NCBI GenBank assembly: GCA_949592205.1
Contig: CATIUR010000001.1
Span: 64,746,559 to 64,810,558 of the forward strand
Reading direction: 5' to 3'
DNA: 64,000 bases
Source of the DNA: Helichrysum umbraculigerum
Lineage: Eukaryota > Streptophyta > Magnoliopsida > Asterales > Asteraceae
Shown: positions 11,013 to 23,369 of the stretch, in pieces
How positions within the stretch are numbered: the stretch's first letter is position 1
Layout of the letters: each line of letters opens with the position of its first letter
Program-made: the position numbers and the translations under genes
The notes under the pieces: model-generated
The model's input: only the letters and a program-made list of their open reading frames with translations
Database searches by the model: none
What the model was told of the DNA's origin: nothing

Positions 11013-13341
11013 TGTTACAACTGAAATGGTCGTTACGCAACAGCTGTAACGGGGTTTTAAATTTATATAGAACTAGGGACCTAAATTCTACTTACAGAGG
11101 TAAGTATAACTCAGGGTCGTTCTTAAGATCAATCATATTGTGAAGCAGAGTTATCTAGACAAACTATTCGATTTAGTGATGGGTTTTTGAAAAGAGTTTT
11201 GATTTGGTTTTAGGTCCGTTTAAACTAAACTAATAAAAGCAGGAAATAAACAAAACAGTAAATAAAAGCTAGATAGGGAATCAGTAATGGAGAATAGTGC
11301 TTGTTATGATTTCGTTAGCTTATGTTATGGGGGTGATGTCTAGGGTTTATGTTTGAAAACGTCTTTTAAAGATTTGTGTCTTGTTTTTGCCTGAGTATTC
11401 GTAGTGTTAACACTAACACCCTACTGTCTAATTTCTCAAACAGTATGTCACTAGGTTGCTAGGTTATGGTGATTCTGATCAGAGGAGGCTGCTCAACTCT
11501 TCAAGACTTTCCATATACTGGAATAGTGACCCTTTTTGGAATGGTATTCCTGGGCGCATGAGATAGAGTAACAGACCCACTAAAGGTTCTGACCATTCTT
11601 AACACCACGGGGATACTAAGGCTAGGCAAGGCATTTAAGATTAAGACTTGGTTTGGTGATTGCTAACTTTGTATTAATGGTCTTTGTTTAATCCAGAGTT
11701 GTGTGGTTCAACCAGGATGTGACACAGTCTTCAACCAAAGGCAGTTCCTTAGCTTTTCCCACGTACTTAAACGTTATACGAAGTACTGTGCCGATTTATG
11801 GTCTTTCTGGTGCCACATACTTTACGGTCACTATGGACTAGTTTAACTAAGTTTGTATTAAAGTTTGACCATCTATGATATAAACCCAACCCTTACTATT
11901 TAAACATATCCCAATAAGTCCCTGATTGATTCACGGTGTACTATACGATAGGGTTGGCAGTATTTTCACAGCTACACAATTCAGACCATGTTTGTATTTG
12001 AAAACATAGATAGGTAGTTACCGGTTGATCAAGGTTCGCGACTCCTTGTCATACAGGTTCTAACCACGTTTATTGGAGGAAAGGCGATTTTGGTTTAGAA
12101 ATTCATAAATACAAAGTTGACAGTACACCGGTTTTCAATATGTAGCAATTGGGAACATTATTCCACAACGGATTGTGCCCATGACTTTCATAGCTCCCAC
12201 GTTCCGTACTCCACACATTAGTGATGTTTCCGGCGCTATACAAATGAAATCCGTATAACGTTACTTCCATTGTTTCATAAAGATATTATCCCAATTGCGT
12301 ATTTAAAGTGACATCACACCAAATATTAACAAGCTAACTACATCACAACAAGCACATAAGAGAACGACTCACTACGCATGGCAAACAATCCTAAATCTAT
12401 CATAATAATAATAGCAATCATCATAATAGAAAAGGAAAGAAATAACCGTAGATTATGCGTAGACAGAATAGTGTTACAAGAATACACGAACGACACCTCT
12501 GCAATATCTTCGACAATATTACAAATAAGCCCCTCAGAATATTCCCTACACGATTACAAAAGTAGCCCCGGTTAAATATTAACCAAGAACTAATGAACTA
12601 AAACCCTAATCTAGAGAGATAAACTCTAGAGAGAGAAAGAGTGTGTGAGAGAGAAAGTGAGAAATGTTGAAGATGAGAGGTGTGTGAAATGAGGTAGAGG
12701 TGCCCTCTATTTATAGGCAAGCCTTGGATTAAGAGTACAAGCCCACAAGCATACGTACAAGCACACGAAGCAAGAACGAGGCCGTGTGAGAGCAAAACAG
12801 GCCTTGTACGGCTAGTTGAGGTCCGTGTGGTAGGCCGTGTGATTTTGTCGGCTTTTCTCGTTGCTTCGGAAGGCCATATCTTCTTCGTTTCTCGTCCGTT
12901 TGACTTGATTCTTTCACCTGTGACCTCGTAACTATGTTACGCTTCTAATGACTCCAAATGTGCCAAATTTGGATGTCTCTAGAGTTGGCGTGTTCAGAAT
13001 GCCCTCGGTTTGTGCTCAAAAAGCACCATCTTCCTCGTTCTTTACCCGATCTGCACGATTCTTGATTCTACAGTCTTGGAATAACCTGATACATCATATG
13101 AGACTATTTAAGAACTTGTATCATAATGTGGTTAAAAGTCTGTGAGAATCATTGTTTAGAATAATCTGCCTCGATTTGCGTGCCTTTTGGTTGATTTAAG
13201 CACTTTTTATAACAATGCCTATAATTTGAACAACTTTGTGAAATTAAGTAAGTAAACGTTTATTTCAAGTGTTTTCACCAAGAATTGGGTCAAATGTGTG
13301 GGAAATATGTGCCTAAAAACATGATTTTTTGCCACATATCA
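11013..13341 (-). repeat. 3' LTR of element B (about 2.33 kb)
   Basis: On the minus strand it begins TGATATGTGGCAAAAAATC at 13,341 and ends CAGTTGTAACA at 11,013. Compared with the other LTR (20,001-21,703 plus 51,307-51,338), it keeps about 680 bp (roughly 11,098-11,775) that the other lacks. It has fewer GGCCGTGTACGG units in U3 (about 12,780-12,850). A minus-strand TATA box (TATAAATAGAGGG) lies at about 12,720-12,707. Confidence 0.88.
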
Positions 13342-15649
13342 AATATCCCACACTTAGACATTTCTTGTCCTCAAGCAAAACTCAGTTTTTACGAAAACGG
13401 TTTTAAGCAGATTTGGCGAATTCTAAAAATTCTTAAAAGCAATCACCCCGCATATCAGCAAACCATAATAGAAAATAAGGAGAAATAAGATAATCATCCC
13501 AGAAACAAGGAATGACTTTCTTAGGCGTACTTCCAACTCTCTTGATCTTGGAGTATACATGACCGGGCGATTCCTCACAAGGTGGTCACTCAAAGTGTAT
13601 CGGGTTTCCTAACATTCTAGAACAAATGAAATCGCTCAAAAGCCAGTCATGTAGCACTCATCGTCATAGGCTTGATCGAGAATCGGATCTCCACCACTTA
13701 AGTGAGGTCGGTGCTAATTATCCCAAGACATTCATGAGGGTTGTAATGTTTGGTGAGGGTGAAAGGGTATGGATAATGGTTTACTTTTCGGGTGTAAGGG
13801 TTTAGCTGTACGTTAGAACTCCTAAAAATTATGAAGAACATTATTTAGAATAGTGCAAATACGGAAACGAAACTAGATAGCTCTTTTGCTTCTATCAGAT
13901 TCTTCCGAAGATTGATACTACTGAAAGCACTTAGCTTTATTCTTAGACTAACTATTTTTCTTCTTTTTCTTCTTGAGAATTTCTCTGCCACAGAATTTCC
14001 AAGGGATTATTCTTTCATTTTTTTTTTTTTAATTTTGGCTCCCTTAGAAATCATTTCTAACTTAACTTCTTCATTCGTGACAGTCTTCTGGTGTCAATTT
14101 TTCACACCATGATTTCTCTCTCCTTCATATATAACTTTGATGACTTTGTGAGAGAGGATTTGAAAAAGTGGAATGTTGTATCAAGCAAAAAGGATATTCT
14201 AAAAGGCGTTTTTCATAACCATAGAAATTCAGTGGTAAGCTTTTGGGAATCTTGGTAAAATGGGTTTTAGAAATGAGGGTTTTATGAAACGAAAAGGTTT
14301 AGGTTCAACAGGGTTTACTAAGCGGATCATCGATGCTAAAAATGAGCATCGGAAGGGTTTTGGGCTTGAAAAGATATGAGAAAAGGGGGTTAAATCCTAG
14401 GGAATGTCAAGATCATTTAATTGCACCTACACCGCGTACGGTACTCACTAATATGGTCTCGAAACGTATGTCAGGAGCAAGTTCTAATTCAGAGATGCAT
14501 ACATCGGCACACACAACAAACAAAAAGTGAATCATTAAAAATGAATGCTATAGGGCTCAAGATACCTCACTACAAGTTTTATTTGGGTTATATGTGTCTA
14601 GTCATGCGATGCCCCTCTTAGATTATCATTTTTGTTTGAGAGATTCCTACCTTATTTTCCTTAGTTTCCAAAATAGCATACTCATATACGGGAATGATTC
14701 CTCTTTAGAAACTTTAGAATTCAAAATAGTAGAGTTAAAAACTCATACTTTTTATTTTATTTTTGAAAAATTTTTGAAATCTGAGGAACATTTTCTGAGT
14801 TTACTATTTTGGCAAAAAGGCGTAAAATCAATCCAAGGTATCTATACCTGCTATCCCACACTTAGAGGAACATTGTCCCTAATGTTCTCTTGAGTAGGGA
14901 TTTTATAAGCAAAATCCCACACTTAGAGTTTGAACATATAGAAAATGTTTCTCAAGTGTCATTATTGGGCTGAAATCCCACACTTAGTGATAAGTTTAGG
15001 ATAGGGCATAGATAACACACTAAATAAAACATATTATTTATTTATTGAAAAGTGAAGAAAGCATAAAGAAACTCCCCAAATAGCGAGATGCTCGGATGCG
15101 TATGATAAGAAAATAGCTGAAATGATATTTGCCGGGATCCATTTCTGCATTTTCTTCTGATTTTATCCTCGAGACTCTTGCTAAGGGTTTCTTGCATACT
15201 TCAAAACTTCATTTATTCAGACTCTTTCTCTTGTGAAATGATCTCGTAAGTGTGAACACGTTGGATATGCCTTTTAACAAACTCATATATTTTGAAAATG
15301 GTAGTGAAATCACCGTCTCAGATTTTGAAGGGATGTTTTCTATGACAAATCATTTATAAAACATTGTTTTTAAACGAGTTCGAGCATAATGCATAGAAGT
15401 AGTATGCAAGTACCTCAAATGCTCGAAACAGTGAATTATTTATTTTTACTTCTTGCTGAGATGAGTGTTTTGCAAAATGAGTTATTTTGAGAAATGATTT
15501 TGAAAATATTTTTAGGCATAACCAAGTGTGAAGGATAGTCGGAGATTCTGCTTCACTTATTGACAATCAATCTTCTCTTTTTATTGCACGGGTTGCCTCC
15601 TGAGAAGCGCTGTTGTTAAAGTCGAGAGCTCGACCTTGCCTTCCTAAGA
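13342..15649 (-). other. 3' non-coding region of element B with repeated PPT-like motif
   Basis: About 2.3 kb between the last ORF and the 3' LTR. I find no convincing gene. Just downstream of the ORF is the GGAGGCAACCCG context (about 15,590-15,610, on the plus strand as GGTTGCCTCC) that often follows pol in Athila-like elements. The motif CTAAGTGTGGGAT (minus strand) occurs next to the LTR at about 13,357-13,345 and again near 14,865, 14,926 and 14,987. It looks like the polypurine tract and extra copies of it. Confidence 0.6.
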
Positions 15650-17640
15650 TTAATGAGAACTGGAATCACTTGGGCTGGAAGCGAGTGGTGCCCAAGTGTT
15701 GCGAGGGTAGATCCGTAGAAACTTGTGAGCGATGATCCTGATGATGTTTGGAGTGTGAGATGCAAAATCAGGGAAGCTGTCAAGATGGTCTTCAGTGACT
15801 TTCTGCATATGCAGGAGATCCAAAGTGATGTCTTTTACGGTTTTGGAGATAACTCCATGGGGATCAATCATAAAGAACCCTACTTCACCGGCGTCCATCA
15901 ACTCACGTTCTGGATGGTCTTGCTTCAACGAGTCCATGAATCTGAGGAACATCTGATGGATGTTTTCGTGATCAGCTCGGCTAGCATTTCCTCTTATTTC
16001 ATGGATAGACTCATGAATGCTCTGGATGATATGGGCCTGATGAATAGAGAACGTGAGGGTAGAATCGCGAAAGATGTTGTTGACTATATCGTACACCTCA
16101 CGTAATCCATATTGAAAGATCTGGCCATATTCCGAATGATGAACCTCACAGAAGATCTCCTTGATTCGGTCTGAGAGGAAGGTCGCGATGTTAACCATCG
16201 AGCCTTCGGGTATGGAAGAAGGGATGGTACGCGTTCTTTCATCAAAAATCTCAAACTCGAGATCTTGGATGATCTTGTAAGCATGGTACTCAATGGTATA
16301 ATCAATATAGAACCTGTGGGAAGAAGTGTTGTCTATATGATCGTTCTCAGCCATTAGATTTATCAATCTTCTAAGATCATTCATTAACCGGATGTCAGCA
16401 TCTGCATCAGGATTCCCAGTGGCTTGGTACATATTTCTCTGGTATGAGCTCAAGTACTCATTTTGCTGAAAAGAGAATGGGAATGCAGATCTGATCAGTA
16501 CATCATGTATCTTTCAATACATGGCCCTCTGGTCCTCGAAGAATTCCAACTCCTCAAATGTAGGTTCGGCAGTTTGGTGTAAAAGCTGAGTGGTGAGATC
16601 TTCGGTGAAGGCATGCAGGCGGTTTTGAAAGAACTGTGGGTCTCGGCTACTGCTGGCTTGATAAACGTCATATTCGGCCTTGATTTCTTCTATCAGGTCC
16701 CTTTGGCATGGTGTGTACTCATTGGTAGAACTAATGATGATGTTTATAATTGAGGGGAGGTCATCTTTGAATGCCTCGATAGCACTAATAATTTCTTCGT
16801 TATTAGAAACCATGGGGTTAGCTGGAAGTTTCGGAAGTTGGATAGAGCAGATATCAATCGATATATCGATGTGTACAATGTTATCCTTATCATCCTCTGT
16901 TGACGGAGTATCCTTATCTTGAGAGTCTGGGAACTCAACAATATCAGAAGGTAACTGGATATCACTGGTGATCTGAGATATCGGCTGAGAAGAATCCATC
17001 TCTATGTCTCTTTCCTCAGAATTATGGCTAGTTTCAGAAGTATCTCCCCATTCGAATAGAGTTCGAGGTGCAGAAGGATCGAAGGTTTGAATCCTTCGGG
17101 AAGGTAAGTCCGAATAAAGATCCGGTAGCATGGATTCTTTGTATGCCAGTATTTTCTTCAGGAGTTTGTCTCTAAGCTCTGTGTGTTGCATTGAAAAAAT
17201 AATGGTTTTCTCAACGTTTAGCAGAGCGTTGAGTCGCGGTGAGACAAGAGGTTGGGGAGGATCAATGATAGATGCTATGAACTTCTCCATAATAGTACCA
17301 AATCCTGCATCATAATCAACATCTGATATAGAGTTTTCAATCCTCATAATCTCAGCTGTCGGAAGATGTAATTCTGGTAAGTGCTGATGTGGTGGTGAAG
17401 ACTGGTATACATCCTCCTCTTCTTCTTCGGGCTCTGATTCTTCTTCCTGTTCTTCCTTTGATTCTTCCATTTCCTCTGGTTCAGATTCTAGTGTTGTTTC
17501 TTCCTCTGATTAATCCATTTCTTCTTCTACCTCTTCCTCCTCTGGTTCTGATTCCTCCGTTTCCTCTTCTTCTGATTCTGATTCTTCTGCTGCCGAGATG
17601 AGACAGGTGTGATCATCTGGTCTGTATGGTTCTGGCTCTG
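15650..17640 (-). pseudogene. Unknown acidic and helical ORF X of element B, in frame with protease, in the place of RT-integrase
   Basis: The minus frame that carries the protease continues through TAA 17512-17510 and TGA 16516-16514 down to TGA at 15,650. The first part (about 17,640-17,400) is extremely Glu/Ser-rich (EESESEEEETEESEPEEEE and similar). About 550 residues of mixed, mostly helical character follow, with motifs such as IEEIKAEYDVYQASSSRDPQF and IHQAHIIQSIHESIHEIRG, ending ASSPSDSSSH. I see no YxDD reverse transcriptase box, no RNase H and no HHCC or DDE integrase motif. The family is unknown to me. It is probably the C-terminal part of a Gag-Pro-X polyprotein of a non-autonomous element. 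An env-like origin cannot be excluded, but I see no clear signal peptide or membrane segment. Confidence 0.6.
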
Positions 17641-19930
17641 AGTCAGAGGTATCATCACCTGAAGTAATTCTGCCCATTGATATTGCGTAAATATCTGCCT
17701 GTTCTGCTAGTGAGCACTCATCTTGATCAATCTTGAAAGATACAGTTTGTCCATGTGCTCGCAGACTTATGACCCGAGAATAAACATCAATAACAGCACG
17801 TGCAGTATTCATTAATGGCCTACCTAGGATAATAGGGATATTGATGTCTTTCTGAATATCCATTACTACGAAGTCGGTGGGAAACCAAAACTTATCAACT
17901 TTAACCATGACATTTTCAGCTATGCCTTTTGGATATCGAATGGATTAGTCGGCAAGCTGGACACTCATCTTAGTGGGCTGGAGAGGTCCTATTTCTAGTC
18001 TGGTGTAAAGTGAATTGGGCATGAGATTGATGCTAGCTCCAAGATCGGCCAAGGAACGTATCGTTCCTGAGTGATAGATAGAACAGGGCAAGGTAAATCG
18101 ACCTGTGTCTCCTAGTTTTTCCGGTAGGGTATTCTGGATGACCGCTGAGCATTCAGCGTTCAGAGAGATTTTGGGAGTTTCTGGAACCTTGTCTTTAGTA
18201 GCCAGTATTCGTCGGATATACTTAGTGCCGGAAGGGATTCTAGACACGGTGTCCATGAATTTTCCGTCAAGTTTTAAAGACTTGGCATTGTACTTTTTGC
18301 ATAGACGGTTGGGAAAGGAACTCGCACCTCACGAGTCGGAGTGGGTACGGATCTGGTCTCAACTGTCGGCGGGACAGGAGTATGTTCATTTACTGGAGTA
18401 GAAGTGGTAGGAGGAGAGCTCAGGGTTTTTGCTTCTTCGACGTGAGGATTCTGGATGGTGTTACTTGGTAGAGATCTTTGCGGTCGGGTATCGAGACGTT
18501 GGGCTAACTGACCAATCTGATTCTCAAGGCTTTTTAGGACCGAGAGTTGATTTCTGAGGAATAGGTCCGTCTGGTCTTGTCTGGCCGTAGTCTTCTGGTT
18601 GAAAGCAGTCTGTCCCTGGATGAACTTGTTAAGATTGTCGTCAGCACTGGTGATTGGTATGGTAGTCTTTGCAGGCTCAGTAGGCTGGACATCTTCGGGT
18701 GCAGTCAATGACAGAGGTTGGTTGTAAGGAAGTTGGGGTTGTTGTGGATATGTTGGATAGCGTGGCTGAAATCTCTGTGGGTAAAGTGGTTGGTTATTCC
18801 GTGGAGGATACTGATTTCCTCGGTTTCTGGGTGGAGATGTTCTAGCGAAGCTAGGCGTATTTGGAGGTCTAGATGGAAACTGGGCCTAATAGACAGAACC
18901 GTCAGTCGGGTCTTCGTACTCAACCTCATATTCTTCAGCGGGATGGTTGGTACAGTTCTGGCAAGCCTGAACTTGATGGACTCGCTACGGCTGCTTCTTA
19001 AGTTCTCCAATCTGCTTCGTTAGAGTTTCGATCTGTTCCGTCAGAGATTTGATAGCTTCAGCTTGGATGGAGTTATGAGCGGAGAGAGGTGTTGATGAGG
19101 ATTGCCCATCAGCTTTCCAATCGTGGTGAAGCATCATCATGTCTTCGATCAAGCTCCATGCTTCATCATCGGTCATCTTCATAAAGTTACCTTGAGCAGC
19201 TGCGTCAAGAGTAATGCGGTGATTTGGATCGAGACCGTTATAGAATGTGCATAGCTTTTCGGTTTTCGTCATCTGGTGATTTGGACATTTCCTTATCAAA
19301 CTTTTGAATCGCTCCCATGCTAAGTAGATTGATTCAACGTGAGCTTGTTGAAAGTGCGCGATGTCATTCTTGAGTTTGGTTTGTTTGGACGGAGGAAAGT
19401 ATCTGGCAAGGAATTTGTTACCCATATCTGTCCATGTGGTGATTGAGCCAGTCTCAAGTCCCTCAAACCAAGAGAGTGCATGTAAAGCGAGAGAATAGGG
19501 GAACAAGTATAGGCGAACTATGTTTTGCTCGACCCCAATTGTAGGAGTTTGATATGTGGATGAACTTGTCAATGTGAGCGTTAGGATCTTCACGTGGTAG
19601 TCCGTGGAATTGATAGTTGTCCTTGATGAGTTGTACAATGTGATGCTTCAGCTCGAAGGATGTTCCCTCTATCTCCGGATAGGTGATTGGTCCTCCTCGT
19701 CCTTTAATGGATGGCTTGGTGTTGTCAGCAAGAGTGACACGAGCGGCCATTTCGGGAAGATGGAAGCGCTTTTGTTTTCGGATAGTATGGATAATAGACT
19801 CAGGATCAGGTACGAAAATGAGTGGTTCAGATTCAGATGATCTGGTCTGATATCGTTGTGTGTTGTGGGAAGTTATTTTTGGCTGGAACAAAGAAAGTAA
19901 AAAGTAAAGTACGAAAAATAAAGGTATCAC
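17641..19930 (-). pseudogene. gag: Gag-protease of element B, broken
   Basis: Minus strand. The Gag core starts near 19,880 (SEPLIFVPDPESI) with FELKHHIVQLIKDN, FHGLPREDPNAHIDKF, LSWFEGLETGSITTW and ARYFPPSK, then a QIGELKK coiled stretch, a CQNC segment and a Pro/Asn-rich stretch. The protease follows, with LADLGASINLMP (about 18,060-18,025; catalytic Asp in DLGA). Damage: a frameshift near 19,550, TAG near 18,985 (CAG in A), TAG near 18,890, a one-base frameshift near 18,312, and TAA at 17947-17945 where element A still has CAA. The order is as in Athila-like polyproteins. Sister element A carries the same genes on the other strand. Confidence 0.85.
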
Positions 19931-19976
19931 TAAAAAGAAAGGGTTCTTCAGGACGCCTCTGGGTCTTACGATTGAT

Positions 19977-19994
19977 TCCCCGGCAGCGGCGCCA
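19977..19994 (-). other. Primer-binding site of B (Asp-tRNA type)
   Basis: The minus strand reads TGGCGCCGCTGCCGGGGA six bases inside the LTR end (TGTAACA at 20,001). Confidence 0.9.
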
Positions 19995-20000
19995 AAAACT

Positions 20001-21703
20001 TGTTACAGCTGAAATGGTCGTTACGCAACAGCTGCAACGGGGTTTTAAATTTATATAGAGCTGGGGAACTAAATTATACGAAGTATTGTGCCGATTTATG
20101 GTCTTTCCGGTGCCACATACTTTACGGTCACTCTGGACTAGTTTAACTAAGTTTGTATTAAAGTTTGACCATCTATGATATAAACCCAACCCTTACTATT
20201 TAAACATATCCCAATAAGTCCCTGATTGATTCACGGTGTACTATACGATAGGGTTGGCAGTATTTCCACAGCTACACAATTCAGACCATGTTTGTATTTG
20301 AAAACATAGATAGGTAGTTACCGGTTGATCAAGGTTCGCGACTCCTTGTCATACAGGTTCTAACCACGTTTATTGGAGGAAATGCGATTTTGGTTTAGAA
20401 ATTCATAAATACAAAGTTGACAGTACACCGGTTTTCAATATGTAGCAATTGGGAACATTATTCCACAACGGATTGTGCCCACGACTTTCATAGCTTCCAC
20501 GTTCCGTACTCCACACATTAGTGATGTTTCCGGCGCTATACAAATGAAAGCCGTATAACGTTACTTCCGTTGTTTCATAACGAAATTATCCCAATTGCGT
20601 ATTCAAAGTGACATCACACCAAATATTAACAAGCTAACTACATCACAACAAGCACATAAGAGAACGACTCACTACGCATGGCAAACAATCCTAAATCTAT
20701 CATAATAATAATAATAGCAATCATCATAATAGAAAAGGAAAGAAATAACCGTAGATTATGCGTAGACAGAATAGTGTTACAAGAATACACGAATGACACT
20801 TCTGCAATATCTTCGACAATATTACAAATAAGCCCCTCAGAATATTCCCTACACGATTACAAAAGTAGCCCCTCCATTAGTCTAGGTTAAATATTAACCA
20901 AGAACTAACGAACTAAAACCCTAATCTAGAGAGAGAAACTAGAGAGAGAAACTCTAGAGAGAGAGAGAAAGAGTGTGTGAGAGAGAAAGTGAGAAATGTT
21001 GAAGATGAGAGGTGTGTGAAATGAGGTAGAGGTGCCCTCTATTTATAGGCAAGCCTTGGATCAAGAGTACAAGCCCACAAGCATACGCACAAGCACATTA
21101 AGCAAAAACGAGGACGTGTGAGAGCAAAACAGGCCATGTACGGCCTCAACCAGGCTGTGTACGGCTATTTGAGGGCTGTGTATGGCTTCCTCAAGGCTAT
21201 GTACGGCTTGGGGGGGCCGTGTGGTAGGCCGTGTGATTTTGTGTGCTTTTCTCGTTGCTTCGGAAGGCCGTATCTTCTTCGTTTCTCGTCCGTTTGACTT
21301 GATTCTTTTGCCTGTGATCTCGTAATTACGTTACGCTTATAATGATGCCAAATGTGTCAAATTTGGATGTCTCTAGTGTTGGCGTGTTCAGAATGCCATC
21401 GGTTTGTGCTTAGAAAGCACCATCTTCCTCGTTCTTTACCCGATCTGCACGATTCTTGATTCTACAGTCTTGGAATAACCTGATACATCATATGAGTCTA
21501 TTTAAGAACTTGTATCATAATGTGGTTAAAAGTCTATGAGAATCAGTGTTTAGAATAATCTGCCTCGATTTGCGTGCCCTTTGGATGATTTAAGCACTTT
21601 TTATAACAATGCCTTTAATTTGACCAACTTTGTGAAATTAAGTAGGTAAACATTTATTTCAAGTGTTTTCACCAAGAATTGGGTCAAATGTACGGGAAAT
21701 ATG
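20001..21703 (-). repeat. 5' LTR of element B, main part; remainder at 51,307-51,338
   Basis: It matches 11,013-13,341 in the same orientation apart from an internal deletion of about 680 bp (join near 20,080, CTAAATT/ATACGAAG) and a longer U3 array (about 21,110-21,235, several GGCTGTGTACGGC-type units). Copia C interrupts it after GGGAAATATG. The LTR start, TGATATGTGGCAAAAAGTC on the minus strand, lies at 51,338-51,320. Confidence 0.9.
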
Positions 21704-22536
21704 TGTCGGAGTTTCGGGGCGAAGGCGCAGTGAAAACACGGGTTACAAAACGAGATTTAAAACCCGAACTCCTTCATATAATCGATATGCATTAAACAAT
21801 AGCTACTTGAGAGATTTGAACAAGAATCATACCCTTGAAGCGTGATTCCGATCGATACGGTTTTAGGTTCAAACGAGAACCTCTCTATCGGGGAGACACC
21901 CAAAGTTCTGATCTCGAATGGTATGTTTTCGGTCACCGATTCCAGCCTCTAGCCTCCACCAAAACAGCCCTTTAACACCTCTTTATCTTCACGAAAACGT
22001 AACACCACAACTATGTGTGTACGGTATCCGAAACCCTCAAAGACTTGAGATTTCGGACTGATTTTGCGTGACGATCTTGAGCAGATTTTATGGACTGTTT
22101 TTGAGGTTTTTCTCTTGAGAGAAAAACGTGGGAAAAGGAAAGTAAAAGAGTGGAATGAGTGTGTTAGGTGTTAGAGAGTATTGGTGAGGTAGTGTGTTAA
22201 GTAAGATTCAAGAGAATCTCATTTTTCAAGACATGCATTCTTGTAATTCACAAGACCAATGCATGTATTCCACTAAGTTTAATTTATTACTAGTTATATG
22301 AATATAACTAATTAAATAAACTAACCTAAACATAGTTAATTCTTTTAGACCATTAACAAATGTCTAATATAACTAACTTTTCTCTCTTACGAAATTATAC
22401 CAAACGATTTTCGACCGGCCTTTGCGTGTGACCGAATAGGATAAATGGACTTTGTATTATTATGTCATGGGCATATCTTTGAATCATATGTACCACGGTC
22501 AAACCCGAAGCCAACCCGAGAACATTGATTCCAACA
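21704..22536 (-). repeat. 3' LTR of copia C (833 bp)
   Basis: On the plus strand it begins TGTCGGAGTTTCGGGG and ends CATTGATTCCAACA. The other LTR starts with the same bases at 28,913. Confidence 0.92.
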
Positions 22537-22548
22537 GACTCCCACTTG
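22537..22548 (-). other. Polypurine tract of C
   Basis: The minus strand reads AAGTGGGAGTC immediately before the TGTTGGAATC start of the LTR. Confidence 0.8.
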
Positions 22549-23369
22549 CACAGACATGAATAATATTTGTATGTCTAAAAGAACATACTAAATGTAACCA
22601 GTGCAACGACATGTTACATTTCCTATTAGTTGATTTACATCAATTATACTTTTGTTCTAGATATCATTTTGAACGTGTGACATGGTTAAGTGTTAATCAA
22701 CATCGTTCAAGATTATGTTTCTCGATAGAGATTTGTGGTGATCATGATAGACTGAAATCATACTGATTCAGTGTTAGCATGGCCATTTATTTAACATCAG
22801 CGCAAATCATCGAGGGGCCCAGCGATATCGCTTCAACTCGCTTAAAGAAGAAGGAACAAATTGTTTCTACTACATAGACATCCATCACATCTCATGTTGT
22901 ACCCAATCTACACCCTTATAACTGGCATTTACGCACAGCGGTAGATGTAGGTTAAAGTACAACATAATTTGTGTCAGGATTCTCATGTATCTCCGCTCTA
23001 GGATAAAGATGCTGCCATCTTAGAATCACCTTTTGACTTAAAACCATGAAGTAATTCCTAAGTGTGGTCAATCCAGAACCTTGAATCAATTATCAAGTTC
23101 CTCATGAACATAGTATCATATAAGCCTATATAACTACACTTCATAGCAGCCTTAATTCAATTCTCCCTCCAGTAGAGAATGACTGACTGTGGAAGTTTAT
23201 GAATTAATATTCAATGGAGTGTAAAACATGTAAAATTTGAACAAGATAATATACAATGAAATGATCGCGTCATGCGTATTATATAATCTCCATATACAAA
23301 ATCATCAAATTGATTGTAATAGATTATTATCCAATGTTCAAGGCGTCAGACTTAACTATTAAAATACAA
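22549..23369 (-). other. Non-coding stretch between pol and PPT of C
   Basis: About 820 bp, AT-rich, without an ORF or repeat that I can support; 3' untranslated part of the copia transcript. Confidence 0.6.

Noticed and set aside
15725..16105. 126-codon plus-strand ORF
   Set aside because: Shadow of the long minus-strand ORF X of element B, which continues the protease frame.
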